Shown here: positions 15,408 through 25,235 of the stretch, piece by piece
Position numbering within the stretch: position 1 is the first letter of the stretch
Layout of the letters: each line of letters starts with the position of its first letter
NCBI GenBank assembly: GCA_943192975.1
Contig: CALPCJ010000007.1
Span: 1 to 64,000, forward strand
Source: Senimuribacter intestinalis
GTDB taxonomy: Bacteria > Bacillota > Clostridia > Peptostreptococcales > Anaerovoracaceae
Length of the DNA: 64,000 nucleotides
Direction of reading: 5' to 3'
Notes under the pieces: generated by a model
Told to the model about the DNA's origin: nothing
The model's database searches: none
The model's input: the letters and a program-made list of their open reading frames with translations, nothing else
Translations under genes and position numbers: made by a program

Positions 15408-18400
15408 ATGTACCATTGTCATATACGATTCTACTGCATCGGCGACCGGCATCGGGTATTGAAACAGCTCAGGGCACTGACCCCTTTTTCACAGTTTTCC
15501 CATGCATTTCTCGAAAGTGATCGGGTCGAAAAAGTCTCAGCATCACAAGCTGATGTCATTTTCGCAAGTCTGCCGACAGCAGATTTACAAGCGCAGTTGT
15601 CACAGCTGCTGACGTGGAAAAAGCCGGAGGCGCAGCTCATCCTGCTTACGGCAGAGGATACAGACGTGGAAGCGTTCACAGATTGCGTTTCAGCACTGAC
15701 CGATATCTGGTCGCAATCCGCTTCCGACGCGTTATTAATGTTCCGCATCCAAAAATGGTATCAGGACTACAAAGCGCAGAAAGACGCCTGGCAGACCAGC
15801 CAGTACCTAGAAACCACCATCAACAGCACACCGGATTTAATCTGGTATAAGGACAAAGACGGCATTCACAAAAAAGTCAACGACAGTTTCTGTCAAACCG
15901 TCAACAAGACCAAAGCGCAGGTGGAAGGTCGCGGTCATGCTTATATCTGGGACGTAGAACATGACGATCCTGCCTGCATCGAATCGGAGCGCATCGTCAT
16001 GGAAACCAAAGAAACCTGCGTTTCCGAAGAGACCATTCTCAGCAGCGGTGAAACCAAAATTCTAACTACATATAAATCACCATTATACAATCTGGACGGC
16101 ACTGTTATGGGCACCATGGGCATCGGTATCGACATCACCCAGGAGCGGGCTTACGCCGATGAACTGATTCAGCAGAATCAAACTCTGGAGATGCTGTTTA
16201 CTACCATGGACTGCGGCATCATGTGCCACAGCCTGGACGGTTCCAGGATTCTCAGCATCAATCAGGCTGCGCTGCGCATTCTAGGCTATCCCGACGAGCA
16301 GGCACTCCTTGCAGACGGCTTTGACCTGGTGGCTTCCACTGTTTTCGAAGAAGATAGAAAGCGACTGCGGAAATCCATTCAGTCCCTTAAAAAGGAAGGC
16401 GACAACGTCAGTGTCGATTATCGTGTGCAGCATGCAGACGGCGAAATTCTCTATGTAACCGGCAATATCAAACTCATCGAAGAAAATGGTGAACGTTATT
16501 ATCAGAGATATCTGTTAGACCGTACTGCACAGAGACTGCAAGAAGAGCGAGAGCGCCTGGAAGATCAGCGTCGGCAGATGGAACTGGTGCATGCCCTCAG
16601 TATCGAGTATGTGCTGGTCTGCTTCTTCGATTTAGACACCGGCGAAGGCAAAGTCCTGCGTATGGGCGAATGTAAAAATGGCATCATGCCTGCCATCTTT
16701 CATGATGCGCTGTCTCTGGAAACCTGCCTCGAACAGTATGCAGCCACAAGCATTCACGAAGAAGATAAAGAAGCGTTCCGAAAAACCGCTTCGAAAGCCC
16801 ATCTGGAACAGGAACTTTCCGAAAAAGATATGTGCTATATCAACTACCGTACCACCTGCTGCGGCGAAATCCGCTATTTCCAGATGAAAGCAGTACGGGC
16901 TGGAGACTGGGACAAGACCCACAGCATCGTACTGGGATTCCGCTGTCTGGATGAGGAAATGCGGGACGAAAGAGAGAAAAAGGCACTGCTGGAAGATGCC
17001 CTTTCGCAGGCAAACCGTGCCAACAAAGCCAAGAGCACCTTCCTCTCCAACATGTCCCACGATATCCGTACGCCGATGAACGCAATCATCGGTTTTACAG
17101 CACTGGCAATCACCCACATCGACCGTAAAGAGCAGGTGGCAGAATATCTGAAAAAAATCATGACCAGCGGCAATCATCTGCTGAGTCTGATCAACGATGT
17201 ACTGGATATGAGCCGAATCGAAAGCGGCAAAATTCATCTGGAAGAACAGCCTTGCAGTCTGCCGGAAATCCTTCACGAACTGCACAATATCATCCAGGCG
17301 GATATCAATGCCAAACAGCTTGACTTGTATCTGGACGCCATCGACATCCAAAACGAGCAGATCTGCTGTGACCGGCTGCGGCTCAATCAGGTACTCCTAA
17401 ACCTTCTGAGCAATTCTATCAAATACACCGGTGCAGGCGGCATGGTCAGCTTGAAAGTCATCGAAAAACCAGGTGCTTCGCCGGGCTTTGCTAATTTTGA
17501 ATTCCACATCAAAGATACGGGAATTGGCATGAAAAAAGAATTTGTCGCCCATATCTTCGAACCGTTCGAACGGGAACGGAATTCTACCAGCAGCGGCATT
17601 CAGGGCACCGGACTTGGCATGGCGATCACGAAAAATATCGTCGATATGATGAACGGTACCATCGACGTCCAGAGCGAACATGGCGTTGGTACAGAAGTCA
17701 CCGTTTGTCTGACCCTGCGACTGGATGAGGCCGGCAGAAAAGAACCGGTTGCAATCGAAGAGCTCAACGGGTTACGTGCACTGGTCGTAGACGATGATTA
17801 CAACACCTGTGACAGCGTTTCCTGCATGCTGCAGCAGATTGGACTGCGGGCAGAATGGACTATGTCAGGAAAAGAAGCAGTGCTGCGCACCCGTCAGTCA
17901 GTTTCAAGAAATGATCATTACTTTGTCTACATCATCGACTGGCTGCTGCCTGACATGAATGGTATTGAAGTCGCCAGGAGAATCCGTCAGGAAACCGGAA
18001 AGGAAGTTCCGATTATTGTTCTCACCGCTTATGACTGGTCCGATATTGAAGAAGAGGCAAGAGAAGCCGGCGTTACCGCATTCTGCAGCAAGCCGCTGTT
18101 CCTGTCAGAACTCAGAGGCTGTCTCCACTCCATTGTGAAGAAAGAGCAGGCTACCGATGACATTCTTGACTCAAAAGAAATCCTGCGCAGCGGACATATT
18201 CTTCTTGTAGAAGATAATGAGCTGAACCAGGAGATTGCAGTAGCTATTTTAGAAGAAGCCGGTCTTACTGCAGAGGTTGCTGAAAACGGTCAAATTGCTG
18301 TAGAAATGCTAAAATCTTCCCAGCCTGGATATTATCAGCTGGTGCTGATGGATATTCAGATGCCAGTGATGAACGGCTATCAGGCTGCCAAGAAAATACG

Positions 18401-18572
18401 AAAGCTGGAAAACAGGGAGCTTGCCTCCATTCCAATTATCGCTATGACTGCAAATGCTTTCGAAGAAGATAAGCAAGAGGCATTGCACTGCGGCATGAAC
18501 GATCACATCGCAAAACCAATTGATATTGAAACCCTCTTGGAAACACTGGATAATATTTTGATGAGCAAATAA
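15408..18572 (+). CDS. Hybrid sensor histidine kinase with two receiver domains
   Basis: 1054 aa from the ATG with GGGAGG 11 nt upstream; an ATG 48 nt earlier lacks a ribosome site and lies about 13 nt from the predicted transcript start. Order: receiver-like N-terminal domain without clear phosphorylation residues (1-120), PAS (about 130-255), second PAS (260-375), third PAS-like region (395-525), HisKA with SHDIR (His551), HATPase (KDTGIGM, then GTGLGMAITKNIV), receiver 1 (phospho-Asp844 in YIIDWLLPDMNG), receiver 2 (Asp982 in LMDIQMPVMNG). There is no membrane segment, so it senses a cytoplasmic signal. It has no partner response regulator beside it. It is divergent from the amidohydrolase operon, so a link between them is plausible but unproven. 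Confidence 0.93.
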   Translation: MYHCHIRFYCIGDRHRVLKQLRALTPFSQFSHAFLESDRVEKVSASQADVIFASLPTADLQAQLSQLLTWKKPEAQLILLTAEDTDVEAFTDCVSALTDIWSQSASDALLMFRIQKWYQDYKAQKDAWQTSQYLETTINSTPDLIWYKDKDGIHKKVNDSFCQTVNKTKAQVEGRGHAYIWDVEHDDPACIESERIVMETKETCVSEETILSSGETKILTTYKSPLYNLDGTVMGTMGIGIDITQERAYADELIQQNQTLEMLFTTMDCGIMCHSLDGSRILSINQAALRILGYPDEQALLADGFDLVASTVFEEDRKRLRKSIQSLKKEGDNVSVDYRVQHADGEILYVTGNIKLIEENGERYYQRYLLDRTAQRLQEERERLEDQRRQMELVHALSIEYVLVCFFDLDTGEGKVLRMGECKNGIMPAIFHDALSLETCLEQYAATSIHEEDKEAFRKTASKAHLEQELSEKDMCYINYRTTCCGEIRYFQMKAVRAGDWDKTHSIVLGFRCLDEEMRDEREKKALLEDALSQANRANKAKSTFLSNMSHDIRTPMNAIIGFTALAITHIDRKEQVAEYLKKIMTSGNHLLSLINDVLDMSRIESGKIHLEEQPCSLPEILHELHNIIQADINAKQLDLYLDAIDIQNEQICCDRLRLNQVLLNLLSNSIKYTGAGGMVSLKVIEKPGASPGFANFEFHIKDTGIGMKKEFVAHIFEPFERERNSTSSGIQGTGLGMAITKNIVDMMNGTIDVQSEHGVGTEVTVCLTLRLDEAGRKEPVAIEELNGLRALVVDDDYNTCDSVSCMLQQIGLRAEWTMSGKEAVLRTRQSVSRNDHYFVYIIDWLLPDMNGIEVARRIRQETGKEVPIIVLTAYDWSDIEEEAREAGVTAFCSKPLFLSELRGCLHSIVKKEQATDDILDSKEILRSGHILLVEDNELNQEIAVAILEEAGLTAEVAENGQIAVEMLKSSQPGYYQLVLMDIQMPVMNGYQAAKKIRKLENRELASIPIIAMTANAFEEDKQEALHCGMNDHIAKPIDIETLLETLDNILMSK

Positions 18573-18593
18573 ACGTTATCAATATATATGCTA

Positions 18594-18628
18594 AGAAACC
18601 AGCTGGCGCAATCCGCCAGCTGGTTTCT
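18594..18628. terminator. Bidirectional intrinsic terminator
   Basis: 15-bp perfect stem AGAAACCAGCTGGCG with its complement, 5-nt loop, then TTTTT. It separates the kinase gene (+) from the convergent MMPL operon (-). Confidence 0.92.
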
Positions 18629-18640
18629 TTTTCCCTATAT

Positions 18641-20287
18641 TTATTTCTCTTCCAACGCTTCGGTACGGTATATGAATCTCACCTGTCCGTCCATGTCGTC
18701 AGAAATGCCTGAGAAAGACTGATAAGCTTTGGAAGCGTTTACGGTAGCCTTCATTCGATCGAGTAAGTCTCCGATATTTCCGCCGGCAGCTCCTGCCAGC
18801 TTCTGAATTCCCTCTTTATCAAATTCTTTCAGCCCATTGTTCAGTTTTTTAGCGCCGCCGCGAAGCTCCGTTACACCATCTACCAAGGCAGGCATATTTT
18901 TATCTAAAGTCCTAATACCTGTATTCAGTGCGTTGACACCGTCGTACAGACTCTTTGTGCCTTTCGTAAGCTGCGCTGCCCCTGTATTCAGCTGCTCAGC
19001 GCCGGCCTTTGCAGACGCTACGCCCTGCGTATACTGCAGCAAGCCTAGGTAGAACTGGTTATAACTATCCAGCTGCGCTTTCAGTGCAAGAATTGGCGCA
19101 GAACCGGCGTCGGGAGCAGCCGCTGCTGCTCCTTCCAGCACCTGACTGTAATTCTCAATGGTCAATTTTGGAAGCGCTGCCCCTGCTGCTGCAAGCTGTG
19201 CGTCTGCTGTTGCGAGCATAGACTCAAATACCTGCTTTGCACCTGTAGTGATAGCTGCACTGTTGCCGTCTAATGTTGTCAATCCATCCTTTAATCCTGT
19301 AATACCCCCAGAAAGTTCCTGCACCCCGTTTTGTAAAGTTGTTGCGCCAGCCTTCAGGCTTTTTCCGCCTGCAGCCAGCTCATGAACTCCCAGCGCCAGC
19401 TGTCCCGATTTATCTAACAGCGTATCCAGTCCGTCGTAAAGCTGTGATGAACCGTTCAGCAGCTGTTTCATAGCATTTGTCAGCTGATTAAGGGCACCTG
19501 CCAGTTCATCTGCCGAACCTATCTTTCCTGTATCTAAGTCAGCAAAAATGCTGCTGTCCGCTACGGTTACCGTATTAGTCATTTCAAATTTGTCCACATC
19601 AGCGGTCACTTCGACATAATCCGGAAGCTCCAGGTCAGAAGAATCTACATTGAGATTGTCTGCAAGTCCCGGAAGCGCCATGCCTGCCACAACGGTACGT
19701 TCCCCGTCGTTAATCACCTTTCCGCTGGAAACTTCCACATTGCTGAAAACGTCATTGTCCATAACCATACCGGTCAGTACCGCAAAAGGCACATAGATTT
19801 TCTCCGTTCTGCCGCCGACTTTTGCCATCTCATACAGATTGTTTTCATAGTCAAAGCGAATGGTCACTTCGCCGCTTTTTCCGACCAGTTCTTCTGGCTC
19901 GATGTCTTTTCCGTCCAGCTTATAGGAAATCTCCATGTTAATCGGCAGTTCTTTTTTTATACTGCCCCTGTAATAGATATCTTTTCCCTCAGCATTCCAA
20001 ATTTTTCCTGACTTTCCTTCGTTCTTACACTCCTCATCACCTTTCAGATTTTCAATATCTGTCAAAGCTGACTTGTCGTAGAGAGATTGGCTTCCTGTCA
20101 GGTTTTTCAACCAGTCGCTGACGATGATTTTCTGCACGGAACCGTCGCTTTCCGCAAGAACGTAAACCGTTTCTTCTTTCTGATTCGCGTCTTTCCCATC
20201 ATCGGCGTATGCCATAGTCACACCGCTGCCCACAGTAAGAGCAATGCACAAAACCACCACTAAGCATTTTTTTAATTTATTGTTCAT
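18641..20287 (-). CDS. Secreted heptad-repeat (YhgE-like) partner of the MMPL exporter
   Basis: 548 aa. N-terminal signal peptide (KKCLVVVLCIALTVGSG, then TMAYADD, cleavage near 28). Residues about 90-215 are beta-rich. Residues about 260-500 hold many L..G heptads (LYDGLDTL, LQNGVQEL, LKDGLTTL, LNTGAAQL, LRGGAKKL), the xxxLxxG repeat of YhgE/Pip-type proteins, interrupted by an Ala-rich insert near 355-395. No C-terminal membrane anchor is visible, unlike many YhgE proteins. It overlaps the MMPL gene by 4 nt, so the two probably form an export or envelope-assembly complex. Confidence 0.8.
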   Translation of the reverse strand: MNNKLKKCLVVVLCIALTVGSGVTMAYADDGKDANQKEETVYVLAESDGSVQKIIVSDWLKNLTGSQSLYDKSALTDIENLKGDEECKNEGKSGKIWNAEGKDIYYRGSIKKELPINMEISYKLDGKDIEPEELVGKSGEVTIRFDYENNLYEMAKVGGRTEKIYVPFAVLTGMVMDNDVFSNVEVSSGKVINDGERTVVAGMALPGLADNLNVDSSDLELPDYVEVTADVDKFEMTNTVTVADSSIFADLDTGKIGSADELAGALNQLTNAMKQLLNGSSQLYDGLDTLLDKSGQLALGVHELAAGGKSLKAGATTLQNGVQELSGGITGLKDGLTTLDGNSAAITTGAKQVFESMLATADAQLAAAGAALPKLTIENYSQVLEGAAAAAPDAGSAPILALKAQLDSYNQFYLGLLQYTQGVASAKAGAEQLNTGAAQLTKGTKSLYDGVNALNTGIRTLDKNMPALVDGVTELRGGAKKLNNGLKEFDKEGIQKLAGAAGGNIGDLLDRMKATVNASKAYQSFSGISDDMDGQVRFIYRTEALEEK

Positions 20288-22380
20288 AGATTTGACACCT
20301 CCGAATTTGTTCTAACTACATGTTTCATTCCCCTGGTCGTTGCACAGACCAATCTATCACAGAGCATAAGCAGCGCCGGCAGCAGGAAGATAACACATAT
20401 CATGCTGACTACCGCACCTCTTGCCATCAGCATACACATGGAGCTGATGATGTCGATATCCGAGTAAATTGCCACTCCAAAGGTCGCAGCAAAGAGCCCT
20501 GTTCCCGATACGAGTATAGATGGGATAGAAGCTGCAAGAGCAGTCGTAACACTTTCTCTCTTATCTTTCCCGGAAAGCCGCTCCGTTTTGTATCTGGTCG
20601 TCATCAGAATTGCGTAGTCCACCGTCGCCCCTAGCTGAATGGTACTGATGCAAATCGGCGCAATAAACGGAAGCGACTGTCCCAGGAAGTGAGGAATTCC
20701 GAGATTGATAAAAATTGCGAGTTCAATAACCGCAATCAGGATAAACGGAAGGGAAATACTTCCCTCGACCAGCGCAATAATGAGAAAGATTGCAATAATC
20801 GATACCGCATTTACCACCTGAAAATCGTGGTTGGTGGTCTCTATCATATCTTTCATGCAAGGAGCCTCTCCGATGAGCATACCCTCTTCGTCGTAGCTTT
20901 TCAGCACTTTATTCAGACTGTCAATCTGATCATTCACTTCATCACTGGCAACGTCATATTCCGAATTGACCAGTAGCAGTTCACTTTTATCACTTTCTAA
21001 AATTCCCTTGACTCCCTCTGGTAAAATCTCCTCAGGCACCATACTGCCAAGGACTGATTCCATGCCAAGGACATATTTTACACCCTCAACCTTTTCCATT
21101 TCCTTCATCATAGCGCGAACTTCTTTAGAAGGCAGATCTGCGTCCACAAGCACCATATGGGTTGAAGCGATATTAAATTCTTCCGAAAGCTTAGAATTTG
21201 CAATGACGTATTCCATATCATCCGGCAGACATTTCCCCATGTCATAGTAAACCTCGTCATTGGTTTTGCTGTACCCGTAAATCGCTGGCAGCGCTGCAAC
21301 AATAAAGACTGCAAGAAGCACCGGAAAGACTTTTGTCACACGTTTTGCCAGTTTTCCCATATCGGGAATAAGCGATTTATGCTTTGTCTTATAAAGGGGT
21401 TTATCCAGTACAAGGATTAAGGACGGCAATACAGTCACACAGCCGATAACGCCGAAGATGACACCTTTTGCCATGACAATGCCCAAGTCTTTACCCAGAG
21501 TGAAGCTCATGAAGCACAGTGCCGCAAAGCCTGCCACTGTAGTAATAGAGCTTCCAACAACACTTGCCAGGGTCTTTCTGATTGCGACAGCCATGGCCTC
21601 CTTGTGGTCGTCATAAAGCGCCCTCTGCTCACTGTAGCTGTGCCACAGGAAGATGGAATAGTCCATGGTAACCGCTAGCTGCAGAACCGCCGACAGAGCC
21701 TTTGTTATATATGAAATTTCTCCAAAAAAATAGTTCGTTCCTAAATTGAGCAGAATCATCATGCCAATCGAGACAAGAAATACGAAAGGCACCAGCCAGC
21801 CGTCCAAAAGCAGCACCATGGCTGCCGTTGCAAAAAGCACTGCAAGCCCTACATAAATCGGTTCTTCCTGTTCACACAAATTTTTTAAGTCCGTTACCAA
21901 CGCCGACATGCCCGATACAAAACACTGCTCGCCGCAGACGCTGCGCACATCAGCAATTGCATCAATGGTTGAGTCAGCACTGGTAGCACTGTTAAAGAAG
22001 ACCGCCATCAGAGTTGCATCTCCCTCATTAAATTCATCGAAGAGTTTATCCGGCACCATTTCCATCGGAATGGAAATATCCGCCAGCGTGGAGTACCACA
22101 GGACACTTTCTACATGATCCACCTCTTCAAGCTTTTCACAAAGAACCGCTACATCTTTATCCTCCATATCTTCCACTACAATCAGGGAGAAAGCACCCTT
22201 TCCGAAGTCGCTCAAAAGCTCTTCCTGACCAATTACCGTGTCCATATCCTCCGGCAAATAATCCAGCATGTCATAATTGATTCTCGTTCCCAGCATTCCA
22301 AACAGGGAAGGAACCATTAAAACAATCGCAACAATTAAAATCGTAATCCGGTGTTTGACCACCGCCCTTGAAAAACGCAT
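20284..22380 (-). CDS. MMPL/RND superfamily transporter
   Basis: 698 aa with the two-repeat RND layout: TM1 (12-31), a periplasmic-side loop (32-175), TM2-6 (176-325), a short cytoplasmic link, TM7 (350-370), a second loop (370-530), TM8-12 (530-680). LAVTMDYSIFLWHSYSE and LGATVDYAILMTTRYK are the paired TM4/TM10 motifs whose acidic residues carry protons. It probably exports a lipid or hydrophobic compound. The operon order (DUF308 protein, MMPL, heptad-repeat protein, behind a TetR regulator) is recurrent in Firmicutes. Start and stop overlap the next gene as ATGA. Confidence 0.92.
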   Translation of the reverse strand: MRFSRAVVKHRITILIVAIVLMVPSLFGMLGTRINYDMLDYLPEDMDTVIGQEELLSDFGKGAFSLIVVEDMEDKDVAVLCEKLEEVDHVESVLWYSTLADISIPMEMVPDKLFDEFNEGDATLMAVFFNSATSADSTIDAIADVRSVCGEQCFVSGMSALVTDLKNLCEQEEPIYVGLAVLFATAAMVLLLDGWLVPFVFLVSIGMMILLNLGTNYFFGEISYITKALSAVLQLAVTMDYSIFLWHSYSEQRALYDDHKEAMAVAIRKTLASVVGSSITTVAGFAALCFMSFTLGKDLGIVMAKGVIFGVIGCVTVLPSLILVLDKPLYKTKHKSLIPDMGKLAKRVTKVFPVLLAVFIVAALPAIYGYSKTNDEVYYDMGKCLPDDMEYVIANSKLSEEFNIASTHMVLVDADLPSKEVRAMMKEMEKVEGVKYVLGMESVLGSMVPEEILPEGVKGILESDKSELLLVNSEYDVASDEVNDQIDSLNKVLKSYDEEGMLIGEAPCMKDMIETTNHDFQVVNAVSIIAIFLIIALVEGSISLPFILIAVIELAIFINLGIPHFLGQSLPFIAPICISTIQLGATVDYAILMTTRYKTERLSGKDKRESVTTALAASIPSILVSGTGLFAATFGVAIYSDIDIISSMCMLMARGAVVSMICVIFLLPALLMLCDRLVCATTRGMKHVVRTNSEVSNL

Positions 22381-22386
22381 TTTCTG

Positions 22387-22983
22387 TCAGTCCTCCTTTT
22401 CCTCGCAATACACGTTTTCTATCATATCCGGCCATTGATGTCTGATAATTTTTACCGCTGTAATAACTGTGCTAAGATTCAAAATCCCCTCCGAAAGCAT
22501 GCCTATGCCCAGTAGAATCATCAGCAAATCCGTACCCTCACCCGGACGCAGCAGCAGGACAAGTCCAAGAGCCTCTGTAACTATCGCACTTGCAAAGATC
22601 AGCCACCACTTTCCTATGCCAAAAGTTCTCGACTGACCGGCAACCTGTATTTTCAGAAGTCCATCTATCACCATAAATATGCCAAAGGTGATACAGATGA
22701 ATAACATCAGACTTTCAGGTCGTACCAGTATCACACCGCCAAGAATCAGAAGCAGAATGCCCAGTGTCAAATCGTGCTGAAATGCCAGCCGGTACAGGTC
22801 CTTTGAAAAGTATCCAACCAGTTTGACTGCGCCAAACAGCAGAAACAGTATGCCGCAGCAGCTGCCCAGCAGCGCTTTAGACAATACCGGTGCTGTAATC
22901 AGCAAAATCCCCAGCACGCATAGACCAAGGGAAATGACAATGTATCCGATTTTCGCTGTTTTCATCGGTGCAACTGAACGCAT
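22387..22983 (-). CDS. DUF308 (HdeD-like) membrane protein
   Basis: 198 aa from the ATG following AAGGATGG; an upstream in-frame ATG overlaps that ribosome site. Six hydrophobic segments in three pairs, with GSCCGILFLLFGAVKLVGYF and ILGIGMLSEGILN, the repeated 'l.G......g' phrases of DUF308/HdeD proteins. Its role is unknown; in this operon it probably assists the MMPL exporter. It ends 7 nt before the MMPL start. A terminator lies between the TetR gene and this operon, so it has its own promoter or depends on read-through. Confidence 0.8.
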   Translation of the reverse strand: MRSVAPMKTAKIGYIVISLGLCVLGILLITAPVLSKALLGSCCGILFLLFGAVKLVGYFSKDLYRLAFQHDLTLGILLLILGGVILVRPESLMLFICITFGIFMVIDGLLKIQVAGQSRTFGIGKWWLIFASAIVTEALGLVLLLRPGEGTDLLMILLGIGMLSEGILNLSTVITAVKIIRHQWPDMIENVYCEEKED

Positions 22984-23085
22984 CACTATCCATCCTTCCA
23001 TCTCATATCAAACATCCACAGCGCTTTTTCTTTCTGTATTTAACTTACCAGATTTTCTTCTGGTTAAAAATGGGCAAAAGAAAAA

Positions 23086-23112
23086 CCCCTGCCTAAAAAT
23101 TAGGCAACGGGG
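23086..23112 (-). terminator. Intrinsic terminator after the TetR gene
   Basis: Minus strand: GGGG/CCCC and GCCTAA/TTAGGC pairs around a short A/T loop with a small internal bulge, then TTTTTC. Eleven nt after the TetR stop. Confidence 0.75.
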
Positions 23113-23122
23113 TCTAATGTGA

Positions 23123-23686
23123 CTAAATTTCTGCTTGATTACATCTCCTGATCATCTCATCGGACAATCCATGACATAGGTGAATCAAATGATGAATTTC
23201 TTCAATAGAATCCTCTGGCATACTGCGGGAAAGCCAATCAAGACCAGCTCCAAACAGTTCAAAACGGAAAAAACGAATAGCAATTTCCCGATCTTCAGCA
23301 CTGACAAGGCTCTCTCCAAAAACCGTATCCAAATAAGTTCTGACAATATACTCGCAGGATTTCATCAAATACCGCTCAAAGAGGTCTCGATTCATAGAAT
23401 TGAAAATATGTAAGACCGCTTTTTTATTATGCAGGGCAAAGTCAAAAGCCTCGCTGATACAGTCCTCCAGGGACTCAATCTTTGGATATTTTTTTACCAG
23501 CCCATCAGCCAGTTCCACAATGATTTCTTCCATCAGAGCAGGAATATCCTGGAAGTGATAATAAAAAGAATTTCGATTGATACCGCACTCCTCTACGATA
23601 CTGCGAACGCTGATTTTATTTAGCGGCTGCTCGCTGAGCAGCTTCATAAAAGACATTTTAATCGCTTGCTTGGTGAAACTTGGCAT
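23123..23686 (-). CDS. TetR/AcrR family regulator
   Basis: 187 aa. Helix-turn-helix at about 8-50: AIKMSFMKLLSEQPLNKISV, then IVEECGINRNSFYYHFQDIP. The remaining residues form an all-helical ligand/dimer domain of the TetR_C_7 kind often seen in Firmicutes (LHIFNSMNRDLFERYLM). It likely represses the DUF308-MMPL-YhgE operon encoded just downstream, although an intrinsic terminator separates them. It starts 2 nt before the end of the smpB gene's stop region, so it may be partly co-transcribed with smpB. Confidence 0.88.
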   Translation of the reverse strand: MPSFTKQAIKMSFMKLLSEQPLNKISVRSIVEECGINRNSFYYHFQDIPALMEEIIVELADGLVKKYPKIESLEDCISEAFDFALHNKKAVLHIFNSMNRDLFERYLMKSCEYIVRTYLDTVFGESLVSAEDREIAIRFFRFELFGAGLDWLSRSMPEDSIEEIHHLIHLCHGLSDEMIRRCNQAEI

Positions 23687-23687
23687 A

Positions 23688-24152
23688 CTACCACCTCTGC
23701 TTCATGGCATGGTCGATTTTACGAGCCGCGTCTTTCTTTGCCATGTCGTCACGCTTATCATAATTTTTCTTACCGCGCGCTACCGCCAGCTCCATCTTCG
23801 CCCGTCCGTCTTCATTGATATATAAATTCAGCGGAACCAAAGTCAGACCTTTCAGCGTTGTATATCCAATCAGCTTTCTGATTTCCTGCTTATGTAAGAG
23901 AAGTTTTTTCGGGCGCAAAGGTTCTGTATTAAAACGATTACCCTGCTCATAGGGGCTGATGTTCATACCGTAGACAATCATCTCACCCTTTTCAATTTTT
24001 GCATAGCTTTCCTTGATGCTGACCTTTCCTGCACGAATGGACTTAATCTCTGTGCCCGTCAGCACGATACCCGCTTCGTAAACCTCTTCTATAAAATAAT
24101 CGTGGCGCGCTTTTTTGTTGTTTGCCACCATCTTCTTCTGTCTTTTTACCAT
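23688..24152 (-). CDS. smpB: SsrA-binding protein SmpB
   Basis: 154 aa, normal length. Conserved blocks: NNKKARHDYFIEEVYEAGIV, LTGTEIKSIRAGKVSIKESY, GMNISPYEQGNRFN, and RPKKLLLHKQEIRKL. The basic C-terminal tail (ARGKKNYDKRD, then AARKIDHAMKQRW) inserts into the mRNA channel. It binds the tmRNA acceptor arm and delivers it to stalled ribosomes; the tmRNA gene is at 6309-6668 of this window. AAAGGTGA precedes the ATG. It overlaps the signal peptidase gene upstream by 7 nt, so the two are probably co-transcribed. Confidence 0.97.
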   Translation of the reverse strand: MVKRQKKMVANNKKARHDYFIEEVYEAGIVLTGTEIKSIRAGKVSIKESYAKIEKGEMIVYGMNISPYEQGNRFNTEPLRPKKLLLHKQEIRKLIGYTTLKGLTLVPLNLYINEDGRAKMELAVARGKKNYDKRDDMAKKDAARKIDHAMKQRW

Positions 24153-24640
24153 TTTAAAATCACCTTTCCCAGTAAATCCTCTTCATCAACCAGCCCCACA
24201 GATTCATGTCTGCTGTCTGTACTGGCTGCTCTATTATCTCCCATCACAAAAATCTTCCCTGCGGGAATCTGTATCTCTTCCATATCGCCGCTGATACCCT
24301 GCGTAAACACATATTCTTCGTCCAGCTTCTGATTATTTACATAGACCTGCCCCTCCGTAATCAGAATCCGATCACCCTCTACACCAATAACGCGTTTCAA
24401 CATGACAGTGTTTTCGCCGGACACCGCATAAATTTTGTTCTTCATCAGAATCACATCGCCCTGCTGCGGTCCTTTTTTCCCCGCAAACGCAAGCCTGCTA
24501 ACCAGCACCTGATCTCCGTTCTCATAGGCTGGAAGCATGCTGTGGTCCGTAACCTCCGTAATCTGAAAAGCTAGAGATACTAAAAGCCCTGCACCTGTAC
24601 CTAATATAACGGCGAGCAGAAAGACGACTGATTTTTTCAT
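24146..24640 (-). CDS. lepB: Type I signal peptidase (third of three)
   Basis: 164 aa. Single N-terminal membrane anchor (4-26), catalytic Ser in DHSMLPAYENGD, catalytic Lys in VMLKRVIGVEGD, and the box E motif MGDNRAASTDSRHES. It removes signal peptides from exported proteins at the outer face of the membrane. It is the most divergent of the three tandem copies: HSM replaces the usual GxSMxP context, and the YPF-type C-terminus of the others is absent. Its ATG directly adjoins the stop of the preceding copy. Confidence 0.93.
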   Translation of the reverse strand: MKKSVVFLLAVILGTGAGLLVSLAFQITEVTDHSMLPAYENGDQVLVSRLAFAGKKGPQQGDVILMKNKIYAVSGENTVMLKRVIGVEGDRILITEGQVYVNNQKLDEEYVFTQGISGDMEEIQIPAGKIFVMGDNRAASTDSRHESVGLVDEEDLLGKVILKW

Positions 24641-25216
24641 TTACTGTGTACTCCCAATCATTCCAAATTTACTAAATGGATAAAGTCTGAATACCACCTT
24701 TCCTACGATTTTGTCTTTCTCAACAAATCCGACTTCCAAAAAACGGCTGTCAGTGCTGTGCAGTCTGTTATCCCCCATGCAGAAATAATTGCCTTCCGGT
24801 ACGACAACAGGTCCCACATCTCCGTTAGTAACACCATCTTTAATATAGCGCTCTTTCAGTTCCTCTCCATTTATGTACACTTTTCCTTCTCGAATCTCTA
24901 CAATATCACCTGGCACGCCGATGACTCTCTTAATGAGTTTTTTCAAAGTTCCTCTGTTATTATCTCTAAGCTTTGACTGAAACACGATAACATCACCTCT
25001 TTCAGGCTCCGCCTCCCCTACATAGGCCTGTTTATGAATCAGCAGATAATCTCTATGCTCAAATCCCGGCTCCATAGATCTGCCATAAACCGCTGTAGGG
25101 ATCACAAACTGCACTACAATCAGCGCCGCCGCACTTGCTGACAGCACCGATTTCAGCCAGTCTATTCGGTTTTCACGTTCTCGCTGTCTCTTTCTTTCTC
25201 TTCTGCTTTTTCCCAT
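24641..25216 (-). CDS. lepB: Type I signal peptidase (second of three)
   Basis: 191 aa from MGKSRRERKRQR, with AGGAGAGGG upstream; the frame is open further but overlaps the previous gene. A strongly basic cytoplasmic head precedes one anchor (20-40). Catalytic Ser in GRSMEPGF and Lys in LIKRVIGVPGD; MGDNRLHSTDSRFLEVG is the box E region; C-terminal RLYPFSKFG. Membrane-bound preprotein processing enzyme. It starts 20 nt after the first copy. Confidence 0.94.
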   Translation of the reverse strand: MGKSRRERKRQRERENRIDWLKSVLSASAAALIVVQFVIPTAVYGRSMEPGFEHRDYLLIHKQAYVGEAEPERGDVIVFQSKLRDNNRGTLKKLIKRVIGVPGDIVEIREGKVYINGEELKERYIKDGVTNGDVGPVVVPEGNYFCMGDNRLHSTDSRFLEVGFVEKDKIVGKVVFRLYPFSKFGMIGSTQ

Positions 25217-25235
25217 GATTTCCCTCTCCTGCATA

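Noticed and set aside
16632..17351. 239-aa minus-strand ORF inside the hybrid kinase gene
   Set aside because: Antisense shadow of the PAS/HisKA coding region; composition is not protein-like.
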